The notes beneath the pieces are model-generated. The model searched no databases. It was not told where the DNA came from and saw only the letters and a program-made list of their open reading frames with translations. From Aureococcus anophagefferens (taxonomy: Eukaryota > Sar > Pelagophyceae > Pelagomonadales > Pelagomonadaceae), in contig NW_008705570.1 of NCBI RefSeq assembly GCF_000186865.1, forward strand, positions 115,355 through 179,354: 64,000 bases of DNA, read 5' to 3'. Position numbers and translations under genes: made by a program. Numbering within the stretch: the first letter of the stretch is position 1; every line of letters starts with the position of its first letter. Shown here one piece after another: positions 27,873 through 37,116 of the stretch.

Positions 27873-28652
27873 TCAACGGCGGCCGCGGCCGAAGAGCTTG
27901 CAGGGCGGGCACGCAGGACAGCTCGGGCCGAAGGCGGCGAGCAAGGTCGCCGCGGGCGGCGGCAGGCCCATCGCGACGAGGCCCGCCTCGTCGAGCACGC
28001 CCATGCTCTGGGCGGCGACGAGGAAGCAGCCGCCGAGGGCGAGGAGCGCGCCCGTGCGGACGAGGAAGCCGAACTCCGCGGCGTCGCTGGGCGCCGCGGC
28101 GGCGGGCGCCGCCGGCGCGGCGACGGGCGCCGGCGCGCAGGGCGCGGCGCCCTTGCAGTCCGACGCCATGAGCTTGGCGATCTTCGCGTTCGCGGCGGAG
28201 GCCTCGGATTTCGACGCCGCGAGCTCCCGCGCCATGGCCGCCTTGCCCTCGGCGAGCGCGCCGAGCTCGGCTTTCGCCGCCGCGAGCTCCTTGGCCGCGG
28301 CCTTGGCGGCGGCGGTGAGCTCCTGCGAGGCGGCGGCGTCCTTCTTGTGCCGGTCCTTGAGCACGCGCGTCACGAGCTGCACGGATTCGGACACGATCTT
28401 GTTGGCGGCGTCGGGGTCGGACTTGGTCGACACGGCGGCGCTCAGGGCGTCGACGAACTCGCTCTGGTCGAGCTTCCCGTCGCGGTTCGTGTCGAAGCGC
28501 TGCATGACCTCGATGGAGAAGCCCACGGCCTTGAGCTCCTCGGAGTCCAGCGTGCCGTCGCCGTCGAGATCGATCTCGCGGAAGGCCGTCTCGAGGACGA
28601 CCTTGACGAGGTCGTCGAAGTTCGTCGCCTTCTTCTTCTTCGTGAACGACAT
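27873..28652 (-). CDS. EF-hand calcium-binding membrane protein with coiled coil
   Basis: The protein has 259 residues, starting MSFTKKKKATNFDD. Two EF-hands stand near residues 28-39 (DLDGDGTLDSEE) and 53-64 (DTNRDGKLDQSE), both with all loop ligands. A long Ala/Glu/Lys coiled coil follows (about 85-165), then an Ala/Pro hinge and a hydrophobic helix (FLVRTGALLALGGCFLVAA) near 200-220. The tail is CPACPPCKLFGRGRR. The layout suggests a calcium sensor anchored by its C-terminus with the EF-hands in the cytosol; this is inference. It is divergent from the hypothetical gene at 28903. Confidence 0.8.
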   Translation of the reverse strand: MSFTKKKKATNFDDLVKVVLETAFREIDLDGDGTLDSEELKAVGFSIEVMQRFDTNRDGKLDQSEFVDALSAAVSTKSDPDAANKIVSESVQLVTRVLKDRHKKDAAASQELTAAAKAAAKELAAAKAELGALAEGKAAMARELAASKSEASAANAKIAKLMASDCKGAAPCAPAPVAAPAAPAAAAPSDAAEFGFLVRTGALLALGGCFLVAAQSMGVLDEAGLVAMGLPPPAATLLAAFGPSCPACPPCKLFGRGRR

Positions 28653-28902
28653 GGGGCGCTTTTGAACGTTCGTTCCGCAAGATCCAGACGACGCGACGTC
28701 GACGTTTGTGAAGCTCGCGGGGCTGCTAGCTCGCGGGGCAGTGCAGACCATATCTTGCGCGAGGGGCGAGGCGTCTGCGAAGCTCGAGCTCGAGCCGGCC
28801 TGCCAGAACACACATCGCCGTCCGCCGGCCCGTCGCCCGCGCCGTCGCTCGTGCCCACGCTCGCGTTTAATCGCTCCCACCAAACGCCGCAACTCCACAG
28901 TC

Positions 28903-29573
28903 ATGCCTGCCGGAGTCGCAAGCTGCTCCATCGACGGCCTCGACGACGCCGAGACGTCGCGCGCGGCAGCGCGGGAGCTGCACCTTTGCATATCCACAAA
29001 AAACTCGCCCAAATCGTTGGATCGCCACGCACAATCGCGCGCGCGCGGGACCTCCCGCCACACAAACAATCGCGCGCGCCCCGCAGGTTCGAGGTGAGCG
29101 CGCACGCGAAGAACGTGCTCGACGCGAAGACGTGCCTCCCGACGCTCTGGTACGCGTTCGACGCGGGCTGCAAGATCGCGCTCTCCGGCGACGGCGCTGG
29201 CGGCGTCGCGCTCCGCGTCGACAACAAGGGCGGCAAGGTCTTCGCGGCCGCCGCCGCCGCGGGCGGCCTCGGCGCGTTCCTCCAGAAGTGCGACCTCGAC
29301 ACCGCCGTGTCGCTCTGCGACCTGTCCAACAAGTACCGCGCGGCGCTCTTCGGGCCCGACGCGCAGTACCGCGACGACTTCGTCCCCAGCGAGCTCAGCC
29401 CGTTCCTCGACTTCGAGCGCGCGTACCCGGCCGCGGCCAAGGCGCTCAAGAAGGGCGCGGTCCTCGCGCTCGACAAGGTGCACGGCTCGACGCTGACCGT
29501 CGGCGGCACTGCGTCGCCCGTCCAGGCCGCGACGCTCGCGGAGGTCTTCGAGGCCGCCAACCGCCTCTGCTAG
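28903..29573 (+). CDS. Hypothetical Ala-rich protein, two exons
   Basis: Exon 1 is short (28903 to about 28955) and exon 2 is 29087-29573, giving about 179 residues. The acceptor is CCGCAG before 29087. A GT donor at 28956 and a GC donor at 28959 both preserve the frame, and the intron (about 130 nt) is visibly lower in G+C. The second exon has strong C/G third positions and reads HAKNVLDAKTCLPTLWYAFDAGCKIALSGDG, then VALRVDNKGGKVFAAAAAAGGL and YPAAAKALKKGAVLALDKVHGS. No domain is recognised and no leader is evident. It ends 24 bp from the convergent TRM13 gene. Confidence 0.5.
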
Positions 29574-29597
29574 TGCCCAAGGCGGCGTGTAAGCAAG

Positions 29598-31055
29598 CTA
29601 GGAACACGCGCAGTGGCACCAGCTCCGCGCGGCGACGTCATTGACGTCGTCCTTGACGGGCTCCGCGCGGACCGGCGCGGCGGAGCCGTCGGCGACGATG
29701 AGGTTGTTCTCGGGCGAGAGGGCCGCGTCGCAGTAGTGGACGCGGGCCGCGCGCGCGAGGCCGCGCCGCGCGAGGAAGTCGATGCGGCCCTCGTCGATGA
29801 GCTGCTTGCACCGGCGGCCGACGTCGCGCTTCTCGCGCCAGCCGAGCCCCGCGAGGGCCTCGTCCGGGTCCGACGCTGGCGGCCGGTCGTGGCCCGACCG
29901 GTCGCGACTCGCCGGCGCGGCGTCCGGGTCCTCCATCGTCGCCCAGGCGGCCCAGCGCGCGACCTTTGCGAATTCCGCCGCGTTGCCGCCGTCGACCGCC
30001 ACGCAAAAGTAGTCGCGGCCGACGTAGGAGGACCAGTCGCAGCGGTGGTGGCAGCACGTCGCCAGCGCGAGGCCGCGCCAGGTCCCCGGCGGCAGCGAGT
30101 CGAGCGCCTTCAGCGCCAAATCCGACGCCGAGCCGCACAGGTGCTTCGCGACCCCCACCACCGCCAAAGTCCCGAGCGCGTCCACCCTCGCCAGGTCGAC
30201 GTCCGCCAGGTCGCCGCGCACGCGCGCGAAGGCGCCGACCTCGCGCATGTCGCCGTCGCGCTTGTGGCGCCGCGCCTCGCGCTCGACGCAGACGACGGCG
30301 TCGCCCGGGTACGCGGCGCGGACGCGCGCGGCGAGGCCGCCCTTGCCCGCGCCGAGATCGACGACGGCCGCGCGGTCCGCGAACAGATCCGGGATCTCCC
30401 GCGCCGCGGCCTCGACGATGAGGTCGCCCTGGATCGCGTGGCGCTGCCGCTTCGTCGCGGCCGCGGACGGCCGCGCGCCGCAGCGCTGCGCCTCGAAGGC
30501 GCCGAGCGCGGCGAGCAGCGCCCGCGTCGGCCGCGGCGGCGCGTCGACGTCGCCGAGCGCGCCGGCGCCGCCGCCGTTGACGCCCTCGCGGAACCAGGCC
30601 TGCTGTCTTTGTCGGTCCGCGTCGGTCTTCGTCGCGCAGATCTTCACGTGGGCCTCGAGCTGGCTCCGGAGCACCGTGTGGCTGCCGTCGACGGGGCAGG
30701 GCACGCGCGCCAGGTCGCCGGCGAGGTCCGGGTCGTGGTGCCGGCAGTAGCGGAGGCCCTCGGGCGGCGCGAAGTTGCAGTACCGCGACTTGCCCGCCAT
30801 CCAGTGCGCGCACATGCCCGCGCGCCGCAGCGCGTCGCCCGCGCCGGCGTCGCCGCGGAGCTTGCGGATGCTCGCCTTGGCGGCCTTGCGCTCCTGGCGC
30901 GTGGCGGCCCGGCGCGGCCGGCAGGGCGCGCAGACGAGCGGCGCGTCGCGCGGCGGCGTGTTTTGCAGCGTCGCGGGTGGCGCGGCATCGCGCAGCGCAT
31001 CGCGGTCGGTGAACACGTAGCGGTAGTGCGCCAGCAGCGCGAGCTCTTCAGCCAT
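29598..31055 (-). CDS. TRM13: tRNA (position 4) 2'-O-methyltransferase TRM13 / TRMT13
   Basis: The protein has 485 residues. The TRM13 hallmarks are in order. A CCCH-type zinc finger (CAHWMAGKSRYCNF then YCRHH, about 82-107) is followed by a CHHC finger of the U11-48K type (VPCPVDGSHTVLRSQLEAHVKIC, about 118-141). The methyltransferase domain has the SAM-binding VVDLGAGKGGLAARV and the family motifs KHLCGSASDLAL and CCHHRCDWSSYVG. It methylates the ribose of nucleotide 4 in the acceptor stem of several tRNAs. A CTTCAAGTTG element lies about 53 bp upstream of the start. It ends 24 bp from the convergent gene. Confidence 0.92.
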   Translation of the reverse strand: MAEELALLAHYRYVFTDRDALRDAAPPATLQNTPPRDAPLVCAPCRPRRAATRQERKAAKASIRKLRGDAGAGDALRRAGMCAHWMAGKSRYCNFAPPEGLRYCRHHDPDLAGDLARVPCPVDGSHTVLRSQLEAHVKICATKTDADRQRQQAWFREGVNGGGAGALGDVDAPPRPTRALLAALGAFEAQRCGARPSAAATKRQRHAIQGDLIVEAAAREIPDLFADRAAVVDLGAGKGGLAARVRAAYPGDAVVCVEREARRHKRDGDMREVGAFARVRGDLADVDLARVDALGTLAVVGVAKHLCGSASDLALKALDSLPPGTWRGLALATCCHHRCDWSSYVGRDYFCVAVDGGNAAEFAKVARWAAWATMEDPDAAPASRDRSGHDRPPASDPDEALAGLGWREKRDVGRRCKQLIDEGRIDFLARRGLARAARVHYCDAALSPENNLIVADGSAAPVRAEPVKDDVNDVAARSWCHCACS

Positions 31056-31107
31056 CGGTGCTACTCCGTGTCAGGCGATAGGACCATCCATTGCCTCAAG
31101 ACTGCCT

Positions 31108-31117
31108 CTTCAAGTTG
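31108..31117. promoter_or_regulatory. CTTCAAGTTG element between TRM13 and the RGS gene
   Basis: This is an exact copy of the 10-mer on the plus strand, 53 bp upstream of the TRM13 start (minus gene) and 33 bp past the stop of the RGS gene. A CACGTG box follows at 31126. Confidence 0.45.
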
Positions 31118-31149
31118 ACCTCAACACGTGACACCAAACCCACGTTACG

Positions 31150-32574
31150 TCACGCGTCTGGCGGCGGGAGGATCCACTCCTGGGACGTGCGGCGCGGCGG
31201 CTCGACCTTCGCGGGCGCGGCCCGGGGCGTGCTCGACGGCCGCGCGGCGACGGACGACGCGGACGCCCAGTCGCTCGTGCGGCGCGCGTCGCGGTGCGCG
31301 GGCGACGGGCTCTTGCGCTGCTCGCCGAGGCGCTTCGACGCGTCGCTCGGCCGCGTCGAGGCCGCCTCCTGGAGCGGGTTCTCCGTGGCGAACGCGGCGG
31401 GTTCGCCGTCGTAGACCGCGAGGAGCTCGGCCCACTCGTCGCCGATGCCCGGCCCCGCGGCGCGCGCGACGCCGTCGTCGAGGAAGGCCACGTAGGGCCC
31501 CCACTTCTTGAAGCGGGGCAGCGAGTCCGTCTCCATGAGGTGGCGGCACTCGCGGGCGCACGCGGCGATGGGCTCCCTGGGCACGGCGCGGCCCTTGGAC
31601 GACGCCGCGAGCGCGTCGCGCACGCGCGCGACCATGGACGCGGGCACGTTGACCTGGAGCGTCGCCGTCCGGGGATCGAGGAACTCGCCGAAGATGCGGT
31701 CCGCGTCGCCGAAGCCGACGGCGTCGCCCGGCGGCAGCGCGGCTACCAATCGCCAGAAGACCAAATTCTCGAGGCAGTACTGCTGGGCCAGGAACTTGGC
31801 GAAGAGCTCCGCGGTTGAGGCGTCGCGTAGGATGTCGTCGAGGTCGCCGCGGCGCGCCGCGGCGCCCCCGGGACTCTTCAACTCCACGCCCGGCGCGTCG
31901 TCCTTCTGCCGCAGCTTGGACCCGGAGAGAGAGGCGCGCAGCGCGCGCCCCCGCCGGCTCCGCGCGAAGGCGTCGACCGCGGCGGCCGAGGCCGAGAGCA
32001 GGAGCGGCGCGAGGCAGCCGCCGTAGAGCGCGAAGCGGTAGAACGCGAACGCGTCGCGCGGCGCGGCGCCCCCGAGCGCCGCCAAAACGACGCCGGCCGC
32101 GGCGAGGAGCCCGCACGCGAAGACGGCCAGCGTGCCCGCCGCGTCGGCCTTCAGCGCCCCGACGATGCCGCCGCGCGCGCCGAGGATGGGCAGCGCCGCG
32201 GCCGCGAGGCCCGCCGCGGCGAGCGCGTGCGTCGCGGCCCGCAGGCCCGTCGCCGCGGCCTCCAAATCGTCGCAGGACGTCGCGCCCGCGCCGTAGGCCG
32301 CGTCCGCCCGGTCCAGGGAGAGCGCGCCGACGGCCGCGGCGAACATAAAACCGACGACGGCCGCGTTGACGAGGTTGTTCGACCGCAGGAGCCGCGCGCG
32401 CCTCCCGTCGCGCAGGGCCTCGGCGACGACGGACCGCCGCAGCAGCGCCGACGCCTTCCGCGGCGTCCGCGCGGCGATCTCGAGGAACCGCAGCAGCCGC
32501 GTCCAGCGGAGCGCGGCGACGGCCTGGAGCCGCATGGCCGCCACGGGCGCGACGACGAGGAAGCAGGACAGCAT
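31150..32574 (-). CDS. Multi-pass membrane protein with cytoplasmic RGS domain
   Basis: The protein has 474 residues, starting MLSCFLVVAPVAAMRL. The first 210 residues hold about four hydrophobic helices (for example VNAAVVGFMFAAAVGAL, LAAAGLAAAALPILGA, LAVFACGLLAAAGVVLAAL, FALYGGCLAPLLLSASAAA). An RGS domain follows at about 245-370 (LFAKFLAQQYCLENLVFWRLV, the E-N-L-x-F-W core, then RECRHLMETDSLPRFKK). RGS domains speed GTP hydrolysis by heterotrimeric G-alpha subunits, so this is probably a membrane-bound regulator of G-protein signalling. It recalls plant RGS1 in layout but has fewer membrane passes. The Ser/Pro-rich tail (about 400-474) looks disordered. The frame extends upstream without an ATG, so the start at 32574 was used. 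Confidence 0.8.
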   Translation of the reverse strand: MLSCFLVVAPVAAMRLQAVAALRWTRLLRFLEIAARTPRKASALLRRSVVAEALRDGRRARLLRSNNLVNAAVVGFMFAAAVGALSLDRADAAYGAGATSCDDLEAAATGLRAATHALAAAGLAAAALPILGARGGIVGALKADAAGTLAVFACGLLAAAGVVLAALGGAAPRDAFAFYRFALYGGCLAPLLLSASAAAVDAFARSRRGRALRASLSGSKLRQKDDAPGVELKSPGGAAARRGDLDDILRDASTAELFAKFLAQQYCLENLVFWRLVAALPPGDAVGFGDADRIFGEFLDPRTATLQVNVPASMVARVRDALAASSKGRAVPREPIAACARECRHLMETDSLPRFKKWGPYVAFLDDGVARAAGPGIGDEWAELLAVYDGEPAAFATENPLQEAASTRPSDASKRLGEQRKSPSPAHRDARRTSDWASASSVAARPSSTPRAAPAKVEPPRRTSQEWILPPPDA

Positions 32575-32725
32575 GCGCTCCTGTGCCGAAACCAACCACT
32601 GGTTTGGGTGGTCCTGACCAAACTTGAGAATTCTCTAGCTCGGTCAAATCGACGTCGATTCGGCTGATTTTTGGACGGATCGATCGCTCTCGTCGAGTTC
32701 TCGAAGCTCAGCCGAAGAGCTTGTG

Positions 32726-35700
32726 TCAAAACGTTCGAATACGCTCATATTGAAGTCGGGTTGAAGATTTGGTTTCGGCACAGATGCGCTCGTAGTACTC
32801 GACGCGGCACGCGTCGCCCGAGCTCGCCGCGAGGCGCCGCCGCCGGTCCGGGGGCCGCAAAGCCTGCCAGGCCGACGCGAGCTCGAGCGCCGCGGACGGC
32901 ACGAGCAGCAGGCGCAGCGCGGGGTTCCCGGGCCCGCCCCCGGGGGCCGCGGACGCGAAGGAGAACGACGTCGACGTCGACGCCGTCGCGCCGCTCGCCG
33001 ACAGCGCGCCCACGGTCGCGACGGCCGTGCTCGCGGCGACGACGCGGCTCGTCTGCGTTGCCACGTCCGTCTCGACGGCGACGAGTGCCTCCTCGGCCTC
33101 GGGGAGCGGCGTGGGGAGCGGCGACGGCAGCGGCGACGGCAGCGGCGAGGGAGCTCCGGAGGTCGGGAGCCGCGACGAGGGCGCCTCCGAGGACGGCGAC
33201 CGCGACGGCGCCGACGAGGGAGCGTTCGAGGACGGCGCCGACGAGGGAGTGTTCGAGGACGGCGACCGCGACGGCGTCGACGAGGGAGCGGTCGTGGGCT
33301 CCGGCTTGGGACCGGCCGTGGGCTCCGGCGAGGGCTCCGGCTTGGGACCGGCCGTGGGCTGCGCCGTGGGCTCCGGCGTTGGACCGGCCGTGGGCTGCGC
33401 CGTGGGCTGCGCCGTGGGCTCCGGCGTTGGACCGGCCGTGGGCGGCGCCGTGGGCTCCGGCGCGGGACCGGCCGTGGGCTCCGGCGTGGGCTCCGCCGTG
33501 GGCTCGGGCTCGGGCGCGGCGGTGGCGTCGGCGACGCACGAGTTTTCGTACCAGGTGATCGAGTCGCTCTCCCAAGACGCGGCGAGGATGTCCACGTCGC
33601 CGTCGAGATCCACATCGGTCGCGAAGACCTGGATGGTGTTGGACGTGGTCGAGTCGATGACGTGGTGAGCGAACGACTGGGACCCGTCGTTCTCGTTCCA
33701 TCCGGGGTGGTCGTCGAACGCCGCGTCCGCAACATCGACGTCCGAGTCCCCGTCGATGTCGATGGCGAAGACCCAGTGCGCCTGATTCGTCTTTATGAAC
33801 GGGTGCATCGTGAAGGACTGGGACCCGTCGTTCTCGTACCACGCGAGCGTGTCGTCTGACATGGACGCCGACAGCACGTCCACGTCGCCGTCGCCGTCGA
33901 CGTCGATCGCAAAGACGCTCGTGGGGTCGAAGACCGTCGTCGTGATGGTTAACCCGTTGAAGAGGTCGGAGGAGGCGGCGGTACGCGTCCAAAGCTCGAC
34001 GGCGTCGCCGTACTGCGCCGCGACGAGGACGTCGACGTTGCCGTCGTCGTCGACGTCCGTCGCGAAGACGCTCCGGGGACCCAATACGTTCGAGACGACG
34101 CGCTCGGTGAAGGCCCCGGACCCCTCGTTCTCGTGCCACGCAACAACGCTCGACGCCAAGGCCGCGGACACGACGTCGATGTCGCCGTCGCCGTCGACGT
34201 CGACCGCGACGACGGAGTACGCGTCCACCGTGGTCGAAAGGGAACGTTTCGTGAACGACTGCGCCCCGTCGTTTTCGTACCACGCGACCGTATCGGGGCC
34301 CAACTTGTTCGCCTCGACGACGTCCGCGTCGCCGTCGCCGTCGACGTCGGCCACGACGACGCAGGCCGCCTGCGACGCGAGCGTCGTGACGACGCGCGTC
34401 GCGAACGATTCCCGCCCATCGTTCTCGTACCAGGCGACCGTGTCGTCCTCGAATGACGCCGACAGCACGTCGACGTTGCCGTCGCCGTCGACGTCCGTCG
34501 CGAAGACGGACTCGGCGCCGTCCGCGGCTCCGTCGATCTGGCGCGCGGCGAAGGACGCGCTCGCGCAGTCGAGCGTCGGCTGCGGCGTCGGCTGCGGCGT
34601 CGGCGGCGACGGCGCGCCGCAGTCGTTCTCGTACCACGCGACCGTGGAGTCGTAGCGCGACGCCGCGAGCGCGTCGACGTCGCCGTCGCCGTCGACGTCG
34701 GCCGCGAAGACGGAGCGGGCGCCGTCCGCCAGCGTCGTGATGATTTGCTCGGTAAAGGACTGGGCCCCGTCGTTCTCGTACCCCGCGATCGTGTCGTCGT
34801 TGAGGGACGCCGACAGGACGTCGACGTCGCCGTCGCCGTCGACGTCGATCGCGAAGACGGACAAGGCAGTGTCCGCGAGCGTCGTGATGACACGTCCTTC
34901 GAACGACTGCGAGCCGTCGTTCTCTCTCCACACGATGCTGTCATCGAAGCGGTCGGCGACGAGCAGGTCCATGGAGCCGTCGGAGTCGACGTCGATCGCG
35001 AAGACCGCGCGCGGCGAGCTGCTCTGGCTGACCCGACGGGAGACCCAGGACTGCGCCGCGTAGCTCTCGTACCAGTAGACGGAGCCGACGCCGCTCGTCG
35101 CGCACCCGGCCGCGACGACGTCCAGGTCGCCGTCGCCGTCGACGTCGGCCGCGGAGACGGCGCACGCCTCGTCCAACCAGTAGTCGATCAGGAACGTCCG
35201 ACTAAAGCCGCCGTCGTTCTCGTACCACTCGACCTCGTGGTCGTCGTTCGACGCGGACACGACGTCGACGTCGCCGTCGCCGTCGACGTCGACCGCGACG
35301 AGGTCCGCCGCGCCGTCGGCCAACGTCGTGATGACGCGCTCCGCGAACGACTGGGCGCCGTCGTTCTCGTACCACGCGACCTTCTGGTCGATGCCCGACG
35401 CCGACGCGAGGTCGACGTCGCCGTCGCCGTCGATGTCGGCGGCCACGGCGGCGCGCACGTAGTCCGCCGACGTCGTGACGACGCGCGCGGAGAACGACTC
35501 GGCGCCGTCGTTCTCGTACCAGGACACGGCGTCGTCGAACCAATCCGCCGCGAGGACGTCGAGGTCGCCGTCGCCGTCGATGTCGTGCGCGACGACGTGC
35601 TCGGGCTGGTCGCCGACCGTCGACACGACGCGCTCGGCGAATCTGACGGTCGCGCACCGAGCCGTCGGCCGCGGCGTCGGCGCCGCCGTCGGCGCCGGCG

Positions 35701-35947
35701 TCGGCGCCGCGATCGCGCAGACCGTGCCGCCGTAATCGCAGGAGCCCGAGGTCGGCAAAGCGTAGCAGGAGATGCCGGAGCTCTCCTGCACCGAGCAGAA
35801 TTCCATGTCAGTCATCGTTGCGTCGTAGTAGTCGCACGCGCAGGCCGGGACGCCATCGTCGTCGTCGGCGTCGGTGAAGCGCGGCAGGAGCGCGCCGAAG
35901 AGGACGAGCCTCGTCGCTCCACTCAAGAAGAAGCACGCGAGCCTCAT
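32726..35947 (-). CDS. Secreted protein of fourteen VCBS/FG-GAP repeats with PTPEPT stalk
   Basis: The protein has 1073 residues in one open frame, with start MRLACFFLSGATRLVLFGALLP (signal peptide). A small Cys cluster (CACDYYDATM, SCYALPTSGSCDYGGTVC) precedes fourteen repeats of about 45-50 residues, each with a calcium loop such as DVDGDGDVDVLSAS and a W-Y-E-N-D-G turn (about 85-790), interrupted once by PTPQPTPQPT. A long PEPTAGP/SSAPSS stalk follows (about 800-950). The C-terminus (ALVAVETDVATQTSRVV to RIRTF) has no clear membrane helix and may be a shortened version of the longer C-terminal module seen in related algal proteins. The SCYALP motif is shared with the VCBS/lectin gene at the left edge. 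Surface adhesion or recognition is likely, by resemblance only. Confidence 0.8.
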   Translation of the reverse strand: MRLACFFLSGATRLVLFGALLPRFTDADDDDGVPACACDYYDATMTDMEFCSVQESSGISCYALPTSGSCDYGGTVCAIAAPTPAPTAAPTPRPTARCATVRFAERVVSTVGDQPEHVVAHDIDGDGDLDVLAADWFDDAVSWYENDGAESFSARVVTTSADYVRAAVAADIDGDGDVDLASASGIDQKVAWYENDGAQSFAERVITTLADGAADLVAVDVDGDGDVDVVSASNDDHEVEWYENDGGFSRTFLIDYWLDEACAVSAADVDGDGDLDVVAAGCATSGVGSVYWYESYAAQSWVSRRVSQSSSPRAVFAIDVDSDGSMDLLVADRFDDSIVWRENDGSQSFEGRVITTLADTALSVFAIDVDGDGDVDVLSASLNDDTIAGYENDGAQSFTEQIITTLADGARSVFAADVDGDGDVDALAASRYDSTVAWYENDCGAPSPPTPQPTPQPTLDCASASFAARQIDGAADGAESVFATDVDGDGNVDVLSASFEDDTVAWYENDGRESFATRVVTTLASQAACVVVADVDGDGDADVVEANKLGPDTVAWYENDGAQSFTKRSLSTTVDAYSVVAVDVDGDGDIDVVSAALASSVVAWHENEGSGAFTERVVSNVLGPRSVFATDVDDDGNVDVLVAAQYGDAVELWTRTAASSDLFNGLTITTTVFDPTSVFAIDVDGDGDVDVLSASMSDDTLAWYENDGSQSFTMHPFIKTNQAHWVFAIDIDGDSDVDVADAAFDDHPGWNENDGSQSFAHHVIDSTTSNTIQVFATDVDLDGDVDILAASWESDSITWYENSCVADATAAPEPEPTAEPTPEPTAGPAPEPTAPPTAGPTPEPTAQPTAQPTAGPTPEPTAQPTAGPKPEPSPEPTAGPKPEPTTAPSSTPSRSPSSNTPSSAPSSNAPSSAPSRSPSSEAPSSRLPTSGAPSPLPSPLPSPLPTPLPEAEEALVAVETDVATQTSRVVAASTAVATVGALSASGATASTSTSFSFASAAPGGGPGNPALRLLLVPSAALELASAWQALRPPDRRRRLAASSGDACRVEYYERICAETKSSTRLQYERIRTF

Positions 35948-36107
35948 CGTCACTCGCAGATCCTCACTCCCATCTCCATGGCCGGAAGAGGGAGCAGCCC
36001 TCGTCCATAGACGTCCATCGATGCGAAAAACCTGGGTTCTTGACTTCAAGGTGCCGTAGGAGAGTGTGGCCAGTCAAGCTCTGGCAATCGCAAACGCGCT
36101 CTCACAC

Positions 36108-36884
36108 ATGGACGAGTTCGGCCGCGAGCGCGCGCGGAGCCCGCAGCGCTGGCGGCCGCGCAGCCGCTCGCTCAGTTACAGCCGGAACGAGGGCTTCCGG
36201 CGGCGCGACGAGCGGTCGCGGTCGCGGTCCGCGCCGCGGCGCCGCGACGACCGGCGCAGTCCGCGGCGGCGGAGCCGGTCGCCGCCGCCGCGGCGCCGCG
36301 ATCCGGACGACGGCTACGGCCCGCGGCGGAGCCGGTCGCCGCGGCGGCGCTCGGACAGCCGGCGCCGCCGGTCGCGGTCGCCGCGGCGGGCCGAGCCGCG
36401 GCGTCGGTCGCGGTCGCGGTCGCCGCGGCGCGGCGAGGCCCGCCCGTACCGCGACCGGCCGCCGTCGCCGTACCGCGGCGGCGGCGGCGCCGGACCGCCG
36501 CCGCGCGCGCACCGCGCGCCGCCGCCGCCGCCCGCGCCCGCGCGGCCGAAGACGGAGATGGACCTCTACCTCGAGAGCATCGGCATCGACAACCCGGGCC
36601 TCCGGCCCATGATCGAGCGCATGGACGACGAACACGCCAAGGATTTCGTCGAGAAGCTCATCATGATCGGCCGCTTCCCGCGCGGCAAGGTCAAGGATCT
36701 CATCGACACGCTCATCCGCATGCAGCACAAGATCAAGAGCCCCGCGGCCTGGCTCATGACCTCCATGCGCAAGGAGCAGCCCTGCCGCTTCTTCGTCCTG
36801 ACGGGCGTCTGCCAGGCCGGCATGAACTGCAAGTACAAGCACACGCGCGACGTCCCCGAGGGCTGGGACGGCGCGAATTTCTAA
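36108..36884 (+). CDS. SR-rich protein with CCCH zinc finger, probable splicing or RNA factor
   Basis: The protein has 258 residues, start MDEFGRERARSPQRW. The first 145 residues are dense in Arg-Ser dipeptides (RRSRSPPPRR, RSRSPRRAEPRR types), as in SR splicing factors. The second half has a compact helical region (MDLYLESIGIDNPGLRPMIERM) and ends with one CCCH zinc finger, CRFFVLTGVCQAGMNCKYKH (C-x8-C-x5-C-x3-H), close to those that bind RNA in U2AF35-like and Muscleblind-like proteins. A nuclear role in pre-mRNA processing is the best guess. It is divergent from the VCBS gene (160 bp). Confidence 0.75.
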   Translation: MDEFGRERARSPQRWRPRSRSLSYSRNEGFRRRDERSRSRSAPRRRDDRRSPRRRSRSPPPRRRDPDDGYGPRRSRSPRRRSDSRRRRSRSPRRAEPRRRSRSRSPRRGEARPYRDRPPSPYRGGGGAGPPPRAHRAPPPPPAPARPKTEMDLYLESIGIDNPGLRPMIERMDDEHAKDFVEKLIMIGRFPRGKVKDLIDTLIRMQHKIKSPAAWLMTSMRKEQPCRFFVLTGVCQAGMNCKYKHTRDVPEGWDGANF

Positions 36885-37003
36885 ATGTGAAAGTTCTCGG
36901 CCGCGGCGCGGCGCGCTCGCGGCTGTGAGGAGGGCTTCGGAACTTTGCAGGAGGAGGGGGCACCGCGCCACAGGGCGCCGAGTACCGCCACGCCGCCGCG
37001 TGG

Positions 37004-37062
37004 CGAGTCTCGGGCGGAGGCCTAGGAGGCCGTAGCCTACGGCGTAGGAGGCCCGAGACTCG
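37004..37062. repeat. Nested inverted repeat, cruciform-like
   Basis: The outer arms CGAGTCTCGGGC (37004-37015) and GCCCGAGACTCG (37051-37062) are perfect. Inside is GCCGTAG-C-CTACGGC (37029-37043), also perfect. It lies between the SR/CCCH stop (36884) and the MYND/RING start (37117), 55 bp before that start, so it may be a terminator, a promoter element or a small transposon remnant. Confidence 0.5.
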
Positions 37063-37116
37063 GCGACGGCGATCAGTGGCAGATCTGCACCGATCTCGAC
37101 GAGGAGGAGCAAGTCG

